From Chloroflexota bacterium (lineage in GTDB: Bacteria > Chloroflexota > UBA6077 > JADZDV01): a stretch of 16,207 bases of DNA. Location of the stretch: positions 1 to 16,207 of the forward strand of contig JADZDV010000054.1 of the NCBI GenBank assembly GCA_020850915.1, given 5' to 3'. The position numbers and the translations under genes were made by a program. The number at the start of each line of letters is the position of its first letter. Positions within the stretch are counted from its first letter, which is position 1. This document shows, piece after piece, positions 8,427-15,693 of this stretch. The notes under the pieces are model-generated. The model made no database searches. It worked only from the letters and a program-made list of their open reading frames with translations, and was not told the origin of the DNA.

Positions 8427-9506
8427 ATGACTCCCCAGATCTACTGGGTGCTGCTCAGTCTGGCGCCCGGGCTCGGACCTGTCCGAATCAAGCGGCTGAT
8501 CGAGTTCTTCGGCGAGCCGGAGGCGGCGTGGCGCGCGCCGGAGTCGGCGCTGCTGGCGGCTGGGCTCGATCGCCGGACGATCGAAGGCATCGTGGCGTCG
8601 CGCAAGAAGTGGGTGCCGGAGCGCGTCTGGGAGCGACTGACGGGTCTCGGCGCGAAGGTCGTCACGCTCGGCGACGGAACGTACCCCGTGTTGCTGCGCG
8701 AGATTCCCGACCCGCCGGTCGTCCTGTACTACAGGGGTTCCATCGAGCCGGCCGACCGCTTCTCGGTGGCGGTGGTTGGGACGCGCAAGGCGACGTCATA
8801 CGGTCGGCAGGCCGCTGGCGTGATGGCAACGGAGCTGGCCCGGGCTGGCGTGACGGTGGTCAGCGGCCTGGCGCGCGGGATCGATGGCGAGGCGCACAGC
8901 GCGGCGCTGCGGGCCGGCGGGCGAACGATCGCCGTGCTGGGGAGCGGGCTCGATCGGATCTACCCGAGCGAGCACCAGGGCCTGGCCCGACAGATTGCCG
9001 AGCGCGGGGCGGTGGTGACAGAGTACCCGCCCGGCACGAAGCCGGACGCGGTGAACTTCCCCCGGCGCAACCGGGTGATCGCCGGCCTCTGCCTGGCGAC
9101 GCTTGTCGTGGAGGGGCAGGCGACGAGCGGCTCGATGATCACCGCGCTGCTCGCGCTGGAGCAGGGGCGCGACGTCTACGCCGTTCCGGGTGAGATCTTC
9201 AGTCCCGCCGCCGAAGGCCCATTGCGGCTAATTCGCGACGGCGCCAAGCCGGCTATTTCGCCCGAGGATGTCCTGGAGGACCTGAACCTCACTGCCGCGG
9301 TCGAATCGCGCGAGATCGTCGAGGCGATCCCAGCCGATCCCACCGAGGCGGCCGTGGCGCGAGCCCTGGCCGCGGAGGCGCTCCACGTGGACGAGATTGC
9401 TCGGACGGTGGAGCTGCCAATGAGCCAGGTCTCCGCCGCGTTGCTGCTCATGGAGCTGCGCGGCCTGGTGAGGCAGGTTGGCGCCGGCACGTACGCGCGC
9501 TCTTGA
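8427..9506 (+). CDS. dprA: DNA processing protein DprA (Smf)
   Basis: Cytosolic single-stranded DNA binding protein that loads RecA on incoming DNA during natural transformation; it is also widespread in non-competent bacteria. The N-terminal helical region carries a helix-hairpin-helix-like PGLGPVRIKRLIEFFG. The Rossmann-like DprA core follows, with VAVVGTRKATSYG, VSGLARGIDGEAH, AVLGSGLDRIYPSEH, NFPRRNRVIAGL, EGQATSGSMITA and VYAVPGE. A C-terminal winged-helix (DML1-like) segment holds HVDEIARTVELPMSQVSAALLLMEL. About 359 residues from Met at 8427, where the family N-terminus begins. A GTG at 8400 would add nine residues. Neither start has a good ribosome binding site, so the start is uncertain. 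It is followed, after 233 bases, by topA, a pairing common in Gram-positive-type genomes. Confidence 0.95.
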   Translation: MTPQIYWVLLSLAPGLGPVRIKRLIEFFGEPEAAWRAPESALLAAGLDRRTIEGIVASRKKWVPERVWERLTGLGAKVVTLGDGTYPVLLREIPDPPVVLYYRGSIEPADRFSVAVVGTRKATSYGRQAAGVMATELARAGVTVVSGLARGIDGEAHSAALRAGGRTIAVLGSGLDRIYPSEHQGLARQIAERGAVVTEYPPGTKPDAVNFPRRNRVIAGLCLATLVVEGQATSGSMITALLALEQGRDVYAVPGEIFSPAAEGPLRLIRDGAKPAISPEDVLEDLNLTAAVESREIVEAIPADPTEAAVARALAAEALHVDEIARTVELPMSQVSAALLLMELRGLVRQVGAGTYARS

Positions 9507-9559
9507 GAGAGGAAAGCAACGCGCTTCCTTGCACGGCACGAGCGGCCCCATGAGCCCGC

Positions 9560-9587
9560 TTGCGGCGCCCGGGCCTGGCGTTATAGA
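9560..9587 (+). promoter_or_regulatory. Candidate promoter of the topA operon
   Basis: TTGCGG (9560-9565) and TATAGA (9582-9587) are separated by 16 bases, in an AT-rich pocket within the 233-base dprA-topA gap. The match is three of six at -35 and four of six at -10. It would give a leader of roughly 145 bases. The rest of the gap holds only a short bulged hairpin near 9510-9530 and no gene. Confidence 0.3.
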
Positions 9588-9739
9588 AATATCTCGAACA
9601 CCTCGGGCGGTGCTCCCGCGGTCCGAGCCGCGCAATCTGAAGCGCGATGCCCGTCGTCCATTCGCCACCCGAGCACGTTCTACCCAGGTAGCCACACGAT
9701 GCAGGGACGGCTACATTCCCCCAGAGAGGCTACAGTTTC

Positions 9740-12052
9740 GTGGCAGCAGGCAACCTCGTTGTTGTGGAGTCCGTGGCCAAGGCCCGGACCATCCAGAAGT
9801 TTCTTGGCAGGAGCTACACGGTACGCGCGTGCGTTGGGCACGTGCGTGACCTGCCGAAGAGCGGACTTGGCGTTGACGACAAAGGCGACTTCACCCCCCG
9901 GTACATCGTGCCCAGGGAAAAGAAGGAAGTCGTCAAGCAGCTCAAGGAGCAGGCGAAAAGCTCCAAGACAATCTACCTCGCCACCGACCCCGACCGCGAG
10001 GGCGAGGCGATCGCCTGGCACCTGGTTGCCGCGCTAGGTCTCGAGGGGAAGCCGGTTCATCGGATCGAGTTCCACGAGATCGTCAAGGACGCCGTCCTCC
10101 AGGCGTTGGCGCACCCGCGAGATATCGACCAGCGACGGGTGGATGCGCAACAGGCGCGCCGTGTCCTGGACCGGCTGGTCGGGTACCGACTGAGCCCGCT
10201 GCTGTGGCAGAAGGTCAAGCGGGGACTCTCGGCTGGCCGTGTGCAGTCCGTGGCCGTCCGTCTGATCGTCGATCGCGAGCGCGAGATCGAGGCGTTTCAG
10301 AGCGAGGAGTACTGGAGCGTGCACGCGGAGCTGACGCGCCGGGCACCCCTCGCTGCTCGCGCGAAGCTGGTGACCTTCCGGGCCGGGCTGGTCGAGCGCG
10401 ACGGCCGCGGGCTCGAGCCAAAGGTCGATCTGGCAGACGAGGAGCAGGTCCAGGCGATCGTTGCCAGCCTTGAGGGAGCAGCCTACGACGTCCGGGACGT
10501 CCGACGTCGGGAGCAGCTCCGCCACCCGTCCGCGCCCTTCACCACCAGTACCCTCCAGCAGGAGGCGAGCCGCAAACTCGGGTTCACGGCCAAGCGGACG
10601 ATGGCGGTGGCTCAGCAGTTGTACGAGGGCGTGGACCTCGGAAGCCGCGAGACGATAGGTCTCATCACGTATATGCGAACCGACTCGGTCAACGTGGCGG
10701 AGTCCGCGATTGCCGAAGCCCGAGCGGTCATCGCCGAGCGCTTTAGTCCCGAGATGGTTCCGACGTCGCCGCGCCAGCATCAGACGCGCAGCCGCCTGGC
10801 CCAGGAGGCCCATGAGGCCGTCCGTCCCACCTCGGCCCAGCGAGATCCGGCCCGCGTGCGGCAGTACCTGACCACCGAGCAGTTTCGGCTTTACGACCTG
10901 GTCTGGAAGCGGTTCATCGCGAGCCAGATGGCCTCGGCAGTCTTCGACGTGACCACCGTGGACGTCCTGGCGCAGACCCCCGGACAGCCGTCGTACCTCT
11001 TCCGCGCCTCGGGCTCGATTCGGAAGTTCGACGGCTTCCTGAAGCTCTACGAGGAGGGGCAGGACGACGCGGCGGCTGATGCCGAGGGCAAGCAGCGCCT
11101 GCCCGAGCTGACGGTGGGTGAGCTGCTGGACCTCGTTCAGCTCCATCCGGAGCAGCACTTCACCCAGCCGCCCCCGCGCTACTCGGAGGCGACGCTGGTC
11201 AAGGCGCTGGAGGAGAAGGGCGTCGGTCGGCCGAGCACCTACGCGCCGATTCTTTCGACCATCCAGGAGCGCGGCTACGTCCAGCGGATCGAGCGGCGCC
11301 TGCACCCGACCGAGCTGGGGACGATCGTCAACACCCTGCTGGTGACGTACTTCCCGGACGTCGTGGATGCCGACTTCACCGCCAACATGGAGGAGAAGCT
11401 CGACGACGTGGCGCGGGGTGAGCGGCCGTGGGTGCCGATCATCCGCGAGTTCTACCAGCCATTCGACCGCACCGTAACCGAGGCCGCCGAAACGGTGCCG
11501 AAGATGCGCCCGCCGGACGAGATCACCGACGAGCGGTGCGAGAAGTGCGATCGCCCCATGGCGATCAAGCTCGGGCGCTTTGGTCGTTTCCTGGCTTGCA
11601 CCGGCTTTCCGGAGTGCCGGAACGCGAAGAAGATCGTCACGAAGGTCGGAGTAGACTGCCCCGAGTGCGGCGGCGACCTGGTGGAGCGCCAGACGAAGGC
11701 GCGCAAGCTATTCTACGGCTGCGCGAACTTCCCAGAGTGCAACTTTGGAAGCTGGCAGAAGCCGGTGGCCGATCGGTGTCCGGTCTGCGGCGGGCTCCAG
11801 GTGATCGCGGCAAAGGACCGGCTGCGCTGCATCAAGTGCGAGCCGCTGCCAAGCAAGGAACGCGAGAACGGCAAGGGGAGCGTCGAGCCGTCCACCGCCC
11901 CGCGGCGGACGATCAAGGCCGGAGCGAAGACCGGGGCGCGCGGCACGGCCAGGACATCGGCTCGCGGGAAGAGCGCGTCGGCAAAACGCGCCACCTCCGC
12001 TCGGACGCGCTCCGCTAGCGCAGCCAGCCCGGCCGGGCGCCGGGTGAGCTAA
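9740..12052 (+). CDS. topA: DNA topoisomerase I (type IA)
   Basis: Relaxes negative supercoils by cutting one strand through a 5'-phosphotyrosine. 770 residues. GTG start with GAGAGG about ten bases upstream. The Toprim domain has Glu10 (VVVESVAKAR) and the acidic triad Asp83, Asp85 and Glu87 in ATDPDREGEAIAWHL. RVDAQQARRVLDRLVGY and GLSAGRVQSVA follow. The catalytic Tyr311 lies in GLITYMRTDS, followed by HEAVRPTS and the EEKGVGRPSTYAPI block. From about residue 600 there are three zinc modules: CEKC...CTGFPEC, CPEC...CANFPEC and CPVC...CIKC. The final 60 or so residues are Lys/Arg/Ala/Ser-rich and probably bind DNA. The usual ESPAKA motif reads ESVAKA here. It heads a tight gene set; its stop codon overlaps the ribosome binding site of the next gene. 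Confidence 0.97.
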   Translation: MAAGNLVVVESVAKARTIQKFLGRSYTVRACVGHVRDLPKSGLGVDDKGDFTPRYIVPREKKEVVKQLKEQAKSSKTIYLATDPDREGEAIAWHLVAALGLEGKPVHRIEFHEIVKDAVLQALAHPRDIDQRRVDAQQARRVLDRLVGYRLSPLLWQKVKRGLSAGRVQSVAVRLIVDREREIEAFQSEEYWSVHAELTRRAPLAARAKLVTFRAGLVERDGRGLEPKVDLADEEQVQAIVASLEGAAYDVRDVRRREQLRHPSAPFTTSTLQQEASRKLGFTAKRTMAVAQQLYEGVDLGSRETIGLITYMRTDSVNVAESAIAEARAVIAERFSPEMVPTSPRQHQTRSRLAQEAHEAVRPTSAQRDPARVRQYLTTEQFRLYDLVWKRFIASQMASAVFDVTTVDVLAQTPGQPSYLFRASGSIRKFDGFLKLYEEGQDDAAADAEGKQRLPELTVGELLDLVQLHPEQHFTQPPPRYSEATLVKALEEKGVGRPSTYAPILSTIQERGYVQRIERRLHPTELGTIVNTLLVTYFPDVVDADFTANMEEKLDDVARGERPWVPIIREFYQPFDRTVTEAAETVPKMRPPDEITDERCEKCDRPMAIKLGRFGRFLACTGFPECRNAKKIVTKVGVDCPECGGDLVERQTKARKLFYGCANFPECNFGSWQKPVADRCPVCGGLQVIAAKDRLRCIKCEPLPSKERENGKGSVEPSTAPRRTIKAGAKTGARGTARTSARGKSASAKRATSARTRSASAASPAGRRVS

Positions 12053-12061
12053 GGAGCGACG

Positions 12062-13183
12062 ATGGCAACTGTTGCAGAGCGGCTGTCCCGACTGCGTGAG
12101 CGGTTCGAGGCGGCGGGGATCGAGGCGTTCTTCGTCTCTCAGCCGGAGTCGCGTTACTACCTGAGCGGGTACACCGGCTCGGATCTGCCTCCGAGAGACT
12201 CGGCCGGCTTTCTGCTGATCGCACGGGACGCGGCCTTCCTGCTCACCGACCCGCGGACGAGCGAGCAGGCGGAGAAGGAGGCGCCCGAGTACGAGGTCAA
12301 GGTCTACTCGGCGGGCGCCCGGGCGTCAGATCTGCTCAAGGAGCTGGTCGAGCGGCATGGGGTGAAGCGGCTCGGCTTCGAGGCCATCCATCTGCCGTTC
12401 AGCGTGTACCGGTCCCTTTCAGAGGCGCTGAAGGATCTGGCCGAGTTCGTCCCGACGAACGACCTGGTGGACCAGCTCCGCATCCGGAAGGACGAGGCGG
12501 AGCTGGAGCTGCTGCGCCGCTGCCAGTCCATCCTGGACGACTGCTTCGAGCACCTCCGCGGCTTCATCCGACCCGGCGTGACCGAGCGCGAAGTCGCCTG
12601 GGAGGTGGAGCGCTATCTTCGCACACACGGGGCGGATGGCACCTCCTTTCCGTCAATCATCGCCAGCGGCCCGAACTCCTCGATGCCACACGCCGTCGTG
12701 AGCGATCGCCGGATCCAGGTGGGAGAGCCGATTACGATCGACATTGGCGCGCTGCTCGGTGGCTACTGCACCGACATGACGCGCACCGTCTGCATCGGGC
12801 CCGCGCCAGAGCGTCTGAAAGAGGTGTACGCGACCGTGGTGCAGGCGCAGCGCGAGGCTGAGGCGGCCGTCCAGCCCGGTATGACGGGCCAGCAGGTCGA
12901 TGCGGTGGCCCGCGATATCATCAAGGCGGCGGGCTACGGCGAGTATTTCACACATAGTCTAGGACACGGTATCGGCCTCGAAGTGCACGAGCCTCCCTGG
13001 GTCTCACCGCTCAGGGGCGATACCGTTCTAGAGCCGAACATGGTCTTCAGCGTCGAGCCGGGCATTTACATTCCCGGCTGGGGAGGCGTCAGGATCGAGG
13101 ATCTCGTTGTGCTCACGTCGTCCGGCGCTCACGTCCTGCCGCGCGCTCACAAGAACCTTGAAATCACAGGAGCTAGAGGATGA
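12062..13183 (+). CDS. pepP: M24 family metallopeptidase, Xaa-Pro aminopeptidase type
   Basis: Cytosolic dinuclear-metal peptidase that removes an N-terminal residue before proline; 373 residues. The symbol is by family and neighbourhood: it is shorter than E. coli PepP and closer to the Gram-positive peptidase found beside efp. A creatinase-like N-terminal domain (about 1-145) precedes the pita-bread domain. That domain has all five metal ligands: Asp227 (TIDIGA), Asp238 (GYCTDMTRT), His302 (HSLGHGIGLEVHE), Glu332 (SVEPGIYIPGWGGVR) and Glu346 (IEDLV). His210 and His309 fit the substrate-contact histidines. AAGGAG at 12051-12056 overlaps the topA stop, five bases before the ATG. The last bases overlap the efp start as ATGA, suggesting coupled translation. 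Exact substrate specificity (PepP versus PepQ) cannot be told. Confidence 0.9.
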   Translation: MATVAERLSRLRERFEAAGIEAFFVSQPESRYYLSGYTGSDLPPRDSAGFLLIARDAAFLLTDPRTSEQAEKEAPEYEVKVYSAGARASDLLKELVERHGVKRLGFEAIHLPFSVYRSLSEALKDLAEFVPTNDLVDQLRIRKDEAELELLRRCQSILDDCFEHLRGFIRPGVTEREVAWEVERYLRTHGADGTSFPSIIASGPNSSMPHAVVSDRRIQVGEPITIDIGALLGGYCTDMTRTVCIGPAPERLKEVYATVVQAQREAEAAVQPGMTGQQVDAVARDIIKAAGYGEYFTHSLGHGIGLEVHEPPWVSPLRGDTVLEPNMVFSVEPGIYIPGWGGVRIEDLVVLTSSGAHVLPRAHKNLEITGARG

Positions 13184-13740
13184 TTTCGACGGGCGATCTC
13201 CGTCGCGGGGTGATGATCGAGATTGACGGTCAGCTCTGCCAGGTCATGGAGTGGCAGCACCAGAAGATCGGGCGCGGCAGCGCGCAGGTCCGCATGCGAC
13301 TGAAGAACATCCGCTCCGGCGCCATCTTTGACCGCACGGTACAGGCGGGTGAGAAGTGGCCGCGCGTGCGCCTGGAGCAGCGCACCGTCCAGTACCTCTA
13401 CTCCGAGGATGACAACCACTACTTCATGGACCAGTCGAGCTACGAACAGTTCGCGCTGACCCGCGAACAGCTTGGCGACGCGTTCAACTACCTGATGGAC
13501 GGCCTGACCATGGACGTCCTGTTCTACGAGAACGAGCCGGTCGGCGTTGAGCTGCCGATCACCCTCGAGCTGAAGGTGGAGCAGACCGAGCCGGGCTTCA
13601 AGGGTGATACGGCCACTGGCGGCACCAAGCCGGCGCGCCTGGAGACGGGGCTGACCGTCAACGTGCCGCTCTTCGTCAACACGGGCGACACGGTGCGCGT
13701 GGATACGCGGACCAACAGCTATCTGACCAGGGTGAGCTAG
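13180..13740 (+). CDS. efp: Translation elongation factor P
   Basis: Binds the ribosome between the P and E sites and relieves stalling at proline runs. 186 residues, the normal length. An N-terminal KOW-like domain (ISTGDLRRGVMIEIDG) carries the tip loop QKIGRGSAQVR, with Arg32 where most EF-Ps have a lysine. Two OB domains follow, including FMDQSSYEQFAL, and the signature ETGLTVNVPLFVNTGDTVRVDTR is near the end. The ATG overlaps the pepP stop (ATGA), with AGGAG seven bases upstream. The pepP-efp order is widely conserved. The arginine tip is known from species that rhamnosylate EF-P (EarP type) and from others with no known modification. No modification enzyme gene is present in the window. 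Confidence 0.97.
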   Translation: MISTGDLRRGVMIEIDGQLCQVMEWQHQKIGRGSAQVRMRLKNIRSGAIFDRTVQAGEKWPRVRLEQRTVQYLYSEDDNHYFMDQSSYEQFALTREQLGDAFNYLMDGLTMDVLFYENEPVGVELPITLELKVEQTEPGFKGDTATGGTKPARLETGLTVNVPLFVNTGDTVRVDTRTNSYLTRVS

Positions 13741-13774
13741 TGCCCGGCTTGAGGCAGGGCTGAAGCGGCTGCCA

Positions 13775-15022
13775 GTGAACGTTCTCGAAGTCAGCCAGGT
13801 CACCCAGCGTATCCAGGAAGTGCTCCGCGCGGACGACGTGCTACGCGGCTTCTGGGTGCGCGGCGAGATCGCCAACCTCTCGAAGTCCGCCGCCGGCCAT
13901 TGCTACTTCACGCTGTGTGACGAACGGGCGCAGTTACGCGCGGTGCTCTTCCGCTCGTTTGCTCTCCGTGGCGGCGTGGTACCCGAGAACGGGGATGTCG
14001 TCGTCGCGTATGCTGAGACGGACTTCTATGAGCCCAGCGGCAGCCTGAGCGTTAAGGTCAAGCTGCTCTATCCGGAAGGGACCGGCGTTCAGCAGCTCGA
14101 GCTCGAGGCGCTGAAGCTGCGCCTGGAGGCCGAGGGGCTGTTCGATCCGGCCCGCAAGCGCTCGCTGCCGGCGTTCCCTCGCCGGATTGGTCTGGTGACG
14201 TCTGAGACGGGCGCCGTGCTCCACGACATCATGCGGGTGCTGGATCGCCGGTATCCACTGGTCGAGGTCGTGCTGGCAACGGCGACGGTGCAGGGCGAAC
14301 GGGCGCCGGCCGAGATCAGCGGCGCCCTGAGCGCCCTGGTCCGCCACTCGGGGCTGGAGGAGCCGCTCGACCTGATCATCGTGGCCCGCGGCGGCGGCGA
14401 CTCGACCGACCTGGCGGTGTTCAACGACGAGCGGATCGCCCGAGCGATCTTCGGCTGTCCCATTCCGGTCGTCTCTGCGATCGGCCACGAAGTGGACGTC
14501 ACGATTGCCGACCTCGTGGCAGACCTGCGCGCGCCAACGCCGTCGGCCGCCGCGGAGATGGTCGTGCCAGATAGCCGCGAGCTGCGCTTCCAGGTGGTCG
14601 AACTGGCGATGCGAGGGCGCGCGGCGATGGACCGCCTGTTCGAGCGGGCCGAGTCGGCGCTGGATGAGCGGCGCGACCGATTGATGGTCTGCTCGCCACG
14701 GCTGGAGGTCGAGCGAAAGACGGCTGAGGTGCTGGCAGCGCTCAGGCGGGGCGAGGCCGCCATCCGGACAGGTCACCGCGTGGCGCTGGCGGAGCTGGAC
14801 GGCCGCACGCTCCAGCTCGCGGCGCTGAGCCCGCTCAAGACGCTGGACCGTGGCTACGCCATCTGCCAGGCCGAGGATGGCCGCGTCCTCCGCTCGGTCG
14901 AGGATGCGCCAGCCGGGAGAAGAATTGACGTAACGTTACGAGACGGCGTGCTGGAGAGCCGCTCCGAAGGGCGCAAGCCGCCGAGAGAGCAGAGCGATGA
15001 GCGACAGACCGCCAACGTTTGA
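13775..15022 (+). CDS. xseA: Exodeoxyribonuclease VII large subunit
   Basis: Catalytic subunit of the single-strand-specific exonuclease VII, which acts with several XseB subunits. 415 residues. The N-terminal OB fold shows VSQVTQRIQEVL, FWVRGEIANLSKSAAGHCYF and RAVLF. The catalytic core shows IGLVTSETGAVLHDI, IIVARGGGDSTDL, FNDERIARAIFGCPIPVVSAIGHEVD and ADLRAPTPSAAAEM. A long charged helical region and a short C-terminal barrel segment (LSPLKTLDRGYAI) follow. The start is GTG, 34 bases after efp, with only a weak AAGCGG-like ribosome binding site. Its last 26 bases overlap xseB in another frame, which fits a fixed production ratio of the two subunits. Confidence 0.97.
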   Translation: MNVLEVSQVTQRIQEVLRADDVLRGFWVRGEIANLSKSAAGHCYFTLCDERAQLRAVLFRSFALRGGVVPENGDVVVAYAETDFYEPSGSLSVKVKLLYPEGTGVQQLELEALKLRLEAEGLFDPARKRSLPAFPRRIGLVTSETGAVLHDIMRVLDRRYPLVEVVLATATVQGERAPAEISGALSALVRHSGLEEPLDLIIVARGGGDSTDLAVFNDERIARAIFGCPIPVVSAIGHEVDVTIADLVADLRAPTPSAAAEMVVPDSRELRFQVVELAMRGRAAMDRLFERAESALDERRDRLMVCSPRLEVERKTAEVLAALRRGEAAIRTGHRVALAELDGRTLQLAALSPLKTLDRGYAICQAEDGRVLRSVEDAPAGRRIDVTLRDGVLESRSEGRKPPREQSDERQTANV

Positions 15023-15227
15023 GGAAGCGTTCAACCGACTCCAGGCCGCGGTGGAGGCGCTCGAGCGCGGCGGCCTGACGCTGGACGAGGCGCTCGACCT
15101 GTTCGAGCACGGAATGAGCCTGGCGACCAGCTGCAAGCAGGCGCTTGACGAGGCGGAGCTGCGCCTCACGAAGCTGCTGGAGCAGCACGAGCCGCTGTTC
15201 CAGGCGGGGCTGATCGAAGAGGACTGA
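14997..15227 (+). CDS. xseB: Exodeoxyribonuclease VII small subunit
   Basis: 76-residue helical hairpin protein that wraps the XseA coiled region; several copies bind each large subunit. The signature is clear: FEEAFNRLQAAVEALERG, then LTLDEALDLFEHGMSLA and a C-terminal CKQALDEAELRLTKLLE. The ATG lies inside the end of xseA (26-base overlap), preceded by the purine-rich GAGAGAGCAGAG. The stop is eight bases before the next gene. Size and sequence are fully typical. Confidence 0.96.
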   Translation: MSDRPPTFEEAFNRLQAAVEALERGGLTLDEALDLFEHGMSLATSCKQALDEAELRLTKLLEQHEPLFQAGLIEED

Positions 15228-15235
15228 GCCGCTCG

Positions 15236-15670
15236 ATGGACCGGCTGTTCGACAACAGAGTGCTGGTTGCCGCGGCGCTGGCGTGGCTCATCGCCCAAAC
15301 ATCGAAGCTCCTGATCCTGATCCTGCGAGAACGGCACGTCCAGCTTCGGGTCATGACCAGCTCTGGCGGCATGCCCAGCTCGCACTCTGCACTCGTGACG
15401 GCGCTGGCGACCGGCATCGGTCTGACCGACGGCGTCCACTCCACTCTGTTCGCCATCGCGGTCGTCTTTGCCGCTGTCGTGCTCTACGACGCGGCCGGCG
15501 TCCGCCGAGCGGTGAGCCACCAGGCGATGATCATCAACCGCATGCTTGAAGAGGCGATCGAGTTCCAGCGGTTCAGCGAGAAGCGGCTGCTGGAACTGCT
15601 CGGCCACACGCCGTTCGAGGTGTTCGTGGGGATGCTGCTGGGCATCGCCACGGCGCTGAGCGTCGTCTGA
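15236..15670 (+). CDS. Divergent PAP2 (DUF212/YuiD) family membrane protein
   Basis: 144-residue integral membrane protein of the divergent PAP2 family, related by motif to acid phosphatase/vanadium haloperoxidase enzymes; its substrate is unknown. Hydrophobic segments lie at about 8-29, 50-65, 70-88 and 124-144. Family motifs are SSGGMPSSHSALV (about 42-54), LYDAAGVRRAVSHQA (about 83-97) and GHTPFEVFVGMLLG near the C-terminus. These match the PSGH-like and GHTxxxV active-site motifs of the superfamily. AGAGGA lies about 12 bases upstream, inside the end of xseB, so translation is probably coupled to xseB. Its stop faces the sortase stop 23 bases away. Confidence 0.9.
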   Translation: MDRLFDNRVLVAAALAWLIAQTSKLLILILRERHVQLRVMTSSGGMPSSHSALVTALATGIGLTDGVHSTLFAIAVVFAAVVLYDAAGVRRAVSHQAMIINRMLEEAIEFQRFSEKRLLELLGHTPFEVFVGMLLGIATALSVV

Positions 15671-15693
15671 CCGGTCGGGGTTACGGCCGTCAG
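15667..15693 (+). terminator. Weak hairpin between convergent stops
   Basis: CTGAC (15667-15671) pairs with GTCAG (15689-15693). Two further G:C pairs follow a bulged C, around a 12-base loop. It spans the gap between the DivPAP2 and sortase stops, where a two-way terminator would be expected. The stem is short and no T-run is present. Confidence 0.2.

Noticed and set aside
9510..9530. Bulged hairpin AGGAA-GC/GCTTCCT after dprA as a terminator
   Set aside because: Only seven pairs with a bulge and no T-run; too weak to list as a feature.
9596..9615. Imperfect inverted repeat GAACACC...GGTGCTC upstream of topA as an operator
   Set aside because: It has one mismatch in seven pairs and no known regulator consensus that I can name; chance is likely in GC-rich sequence.
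10034..11305. Long minus-strand open frame (423 codons) opposite topA
   Set aside because: It is antisense to conserved TopA core motifs and shows no domain; expected from GC-rich codon usage.
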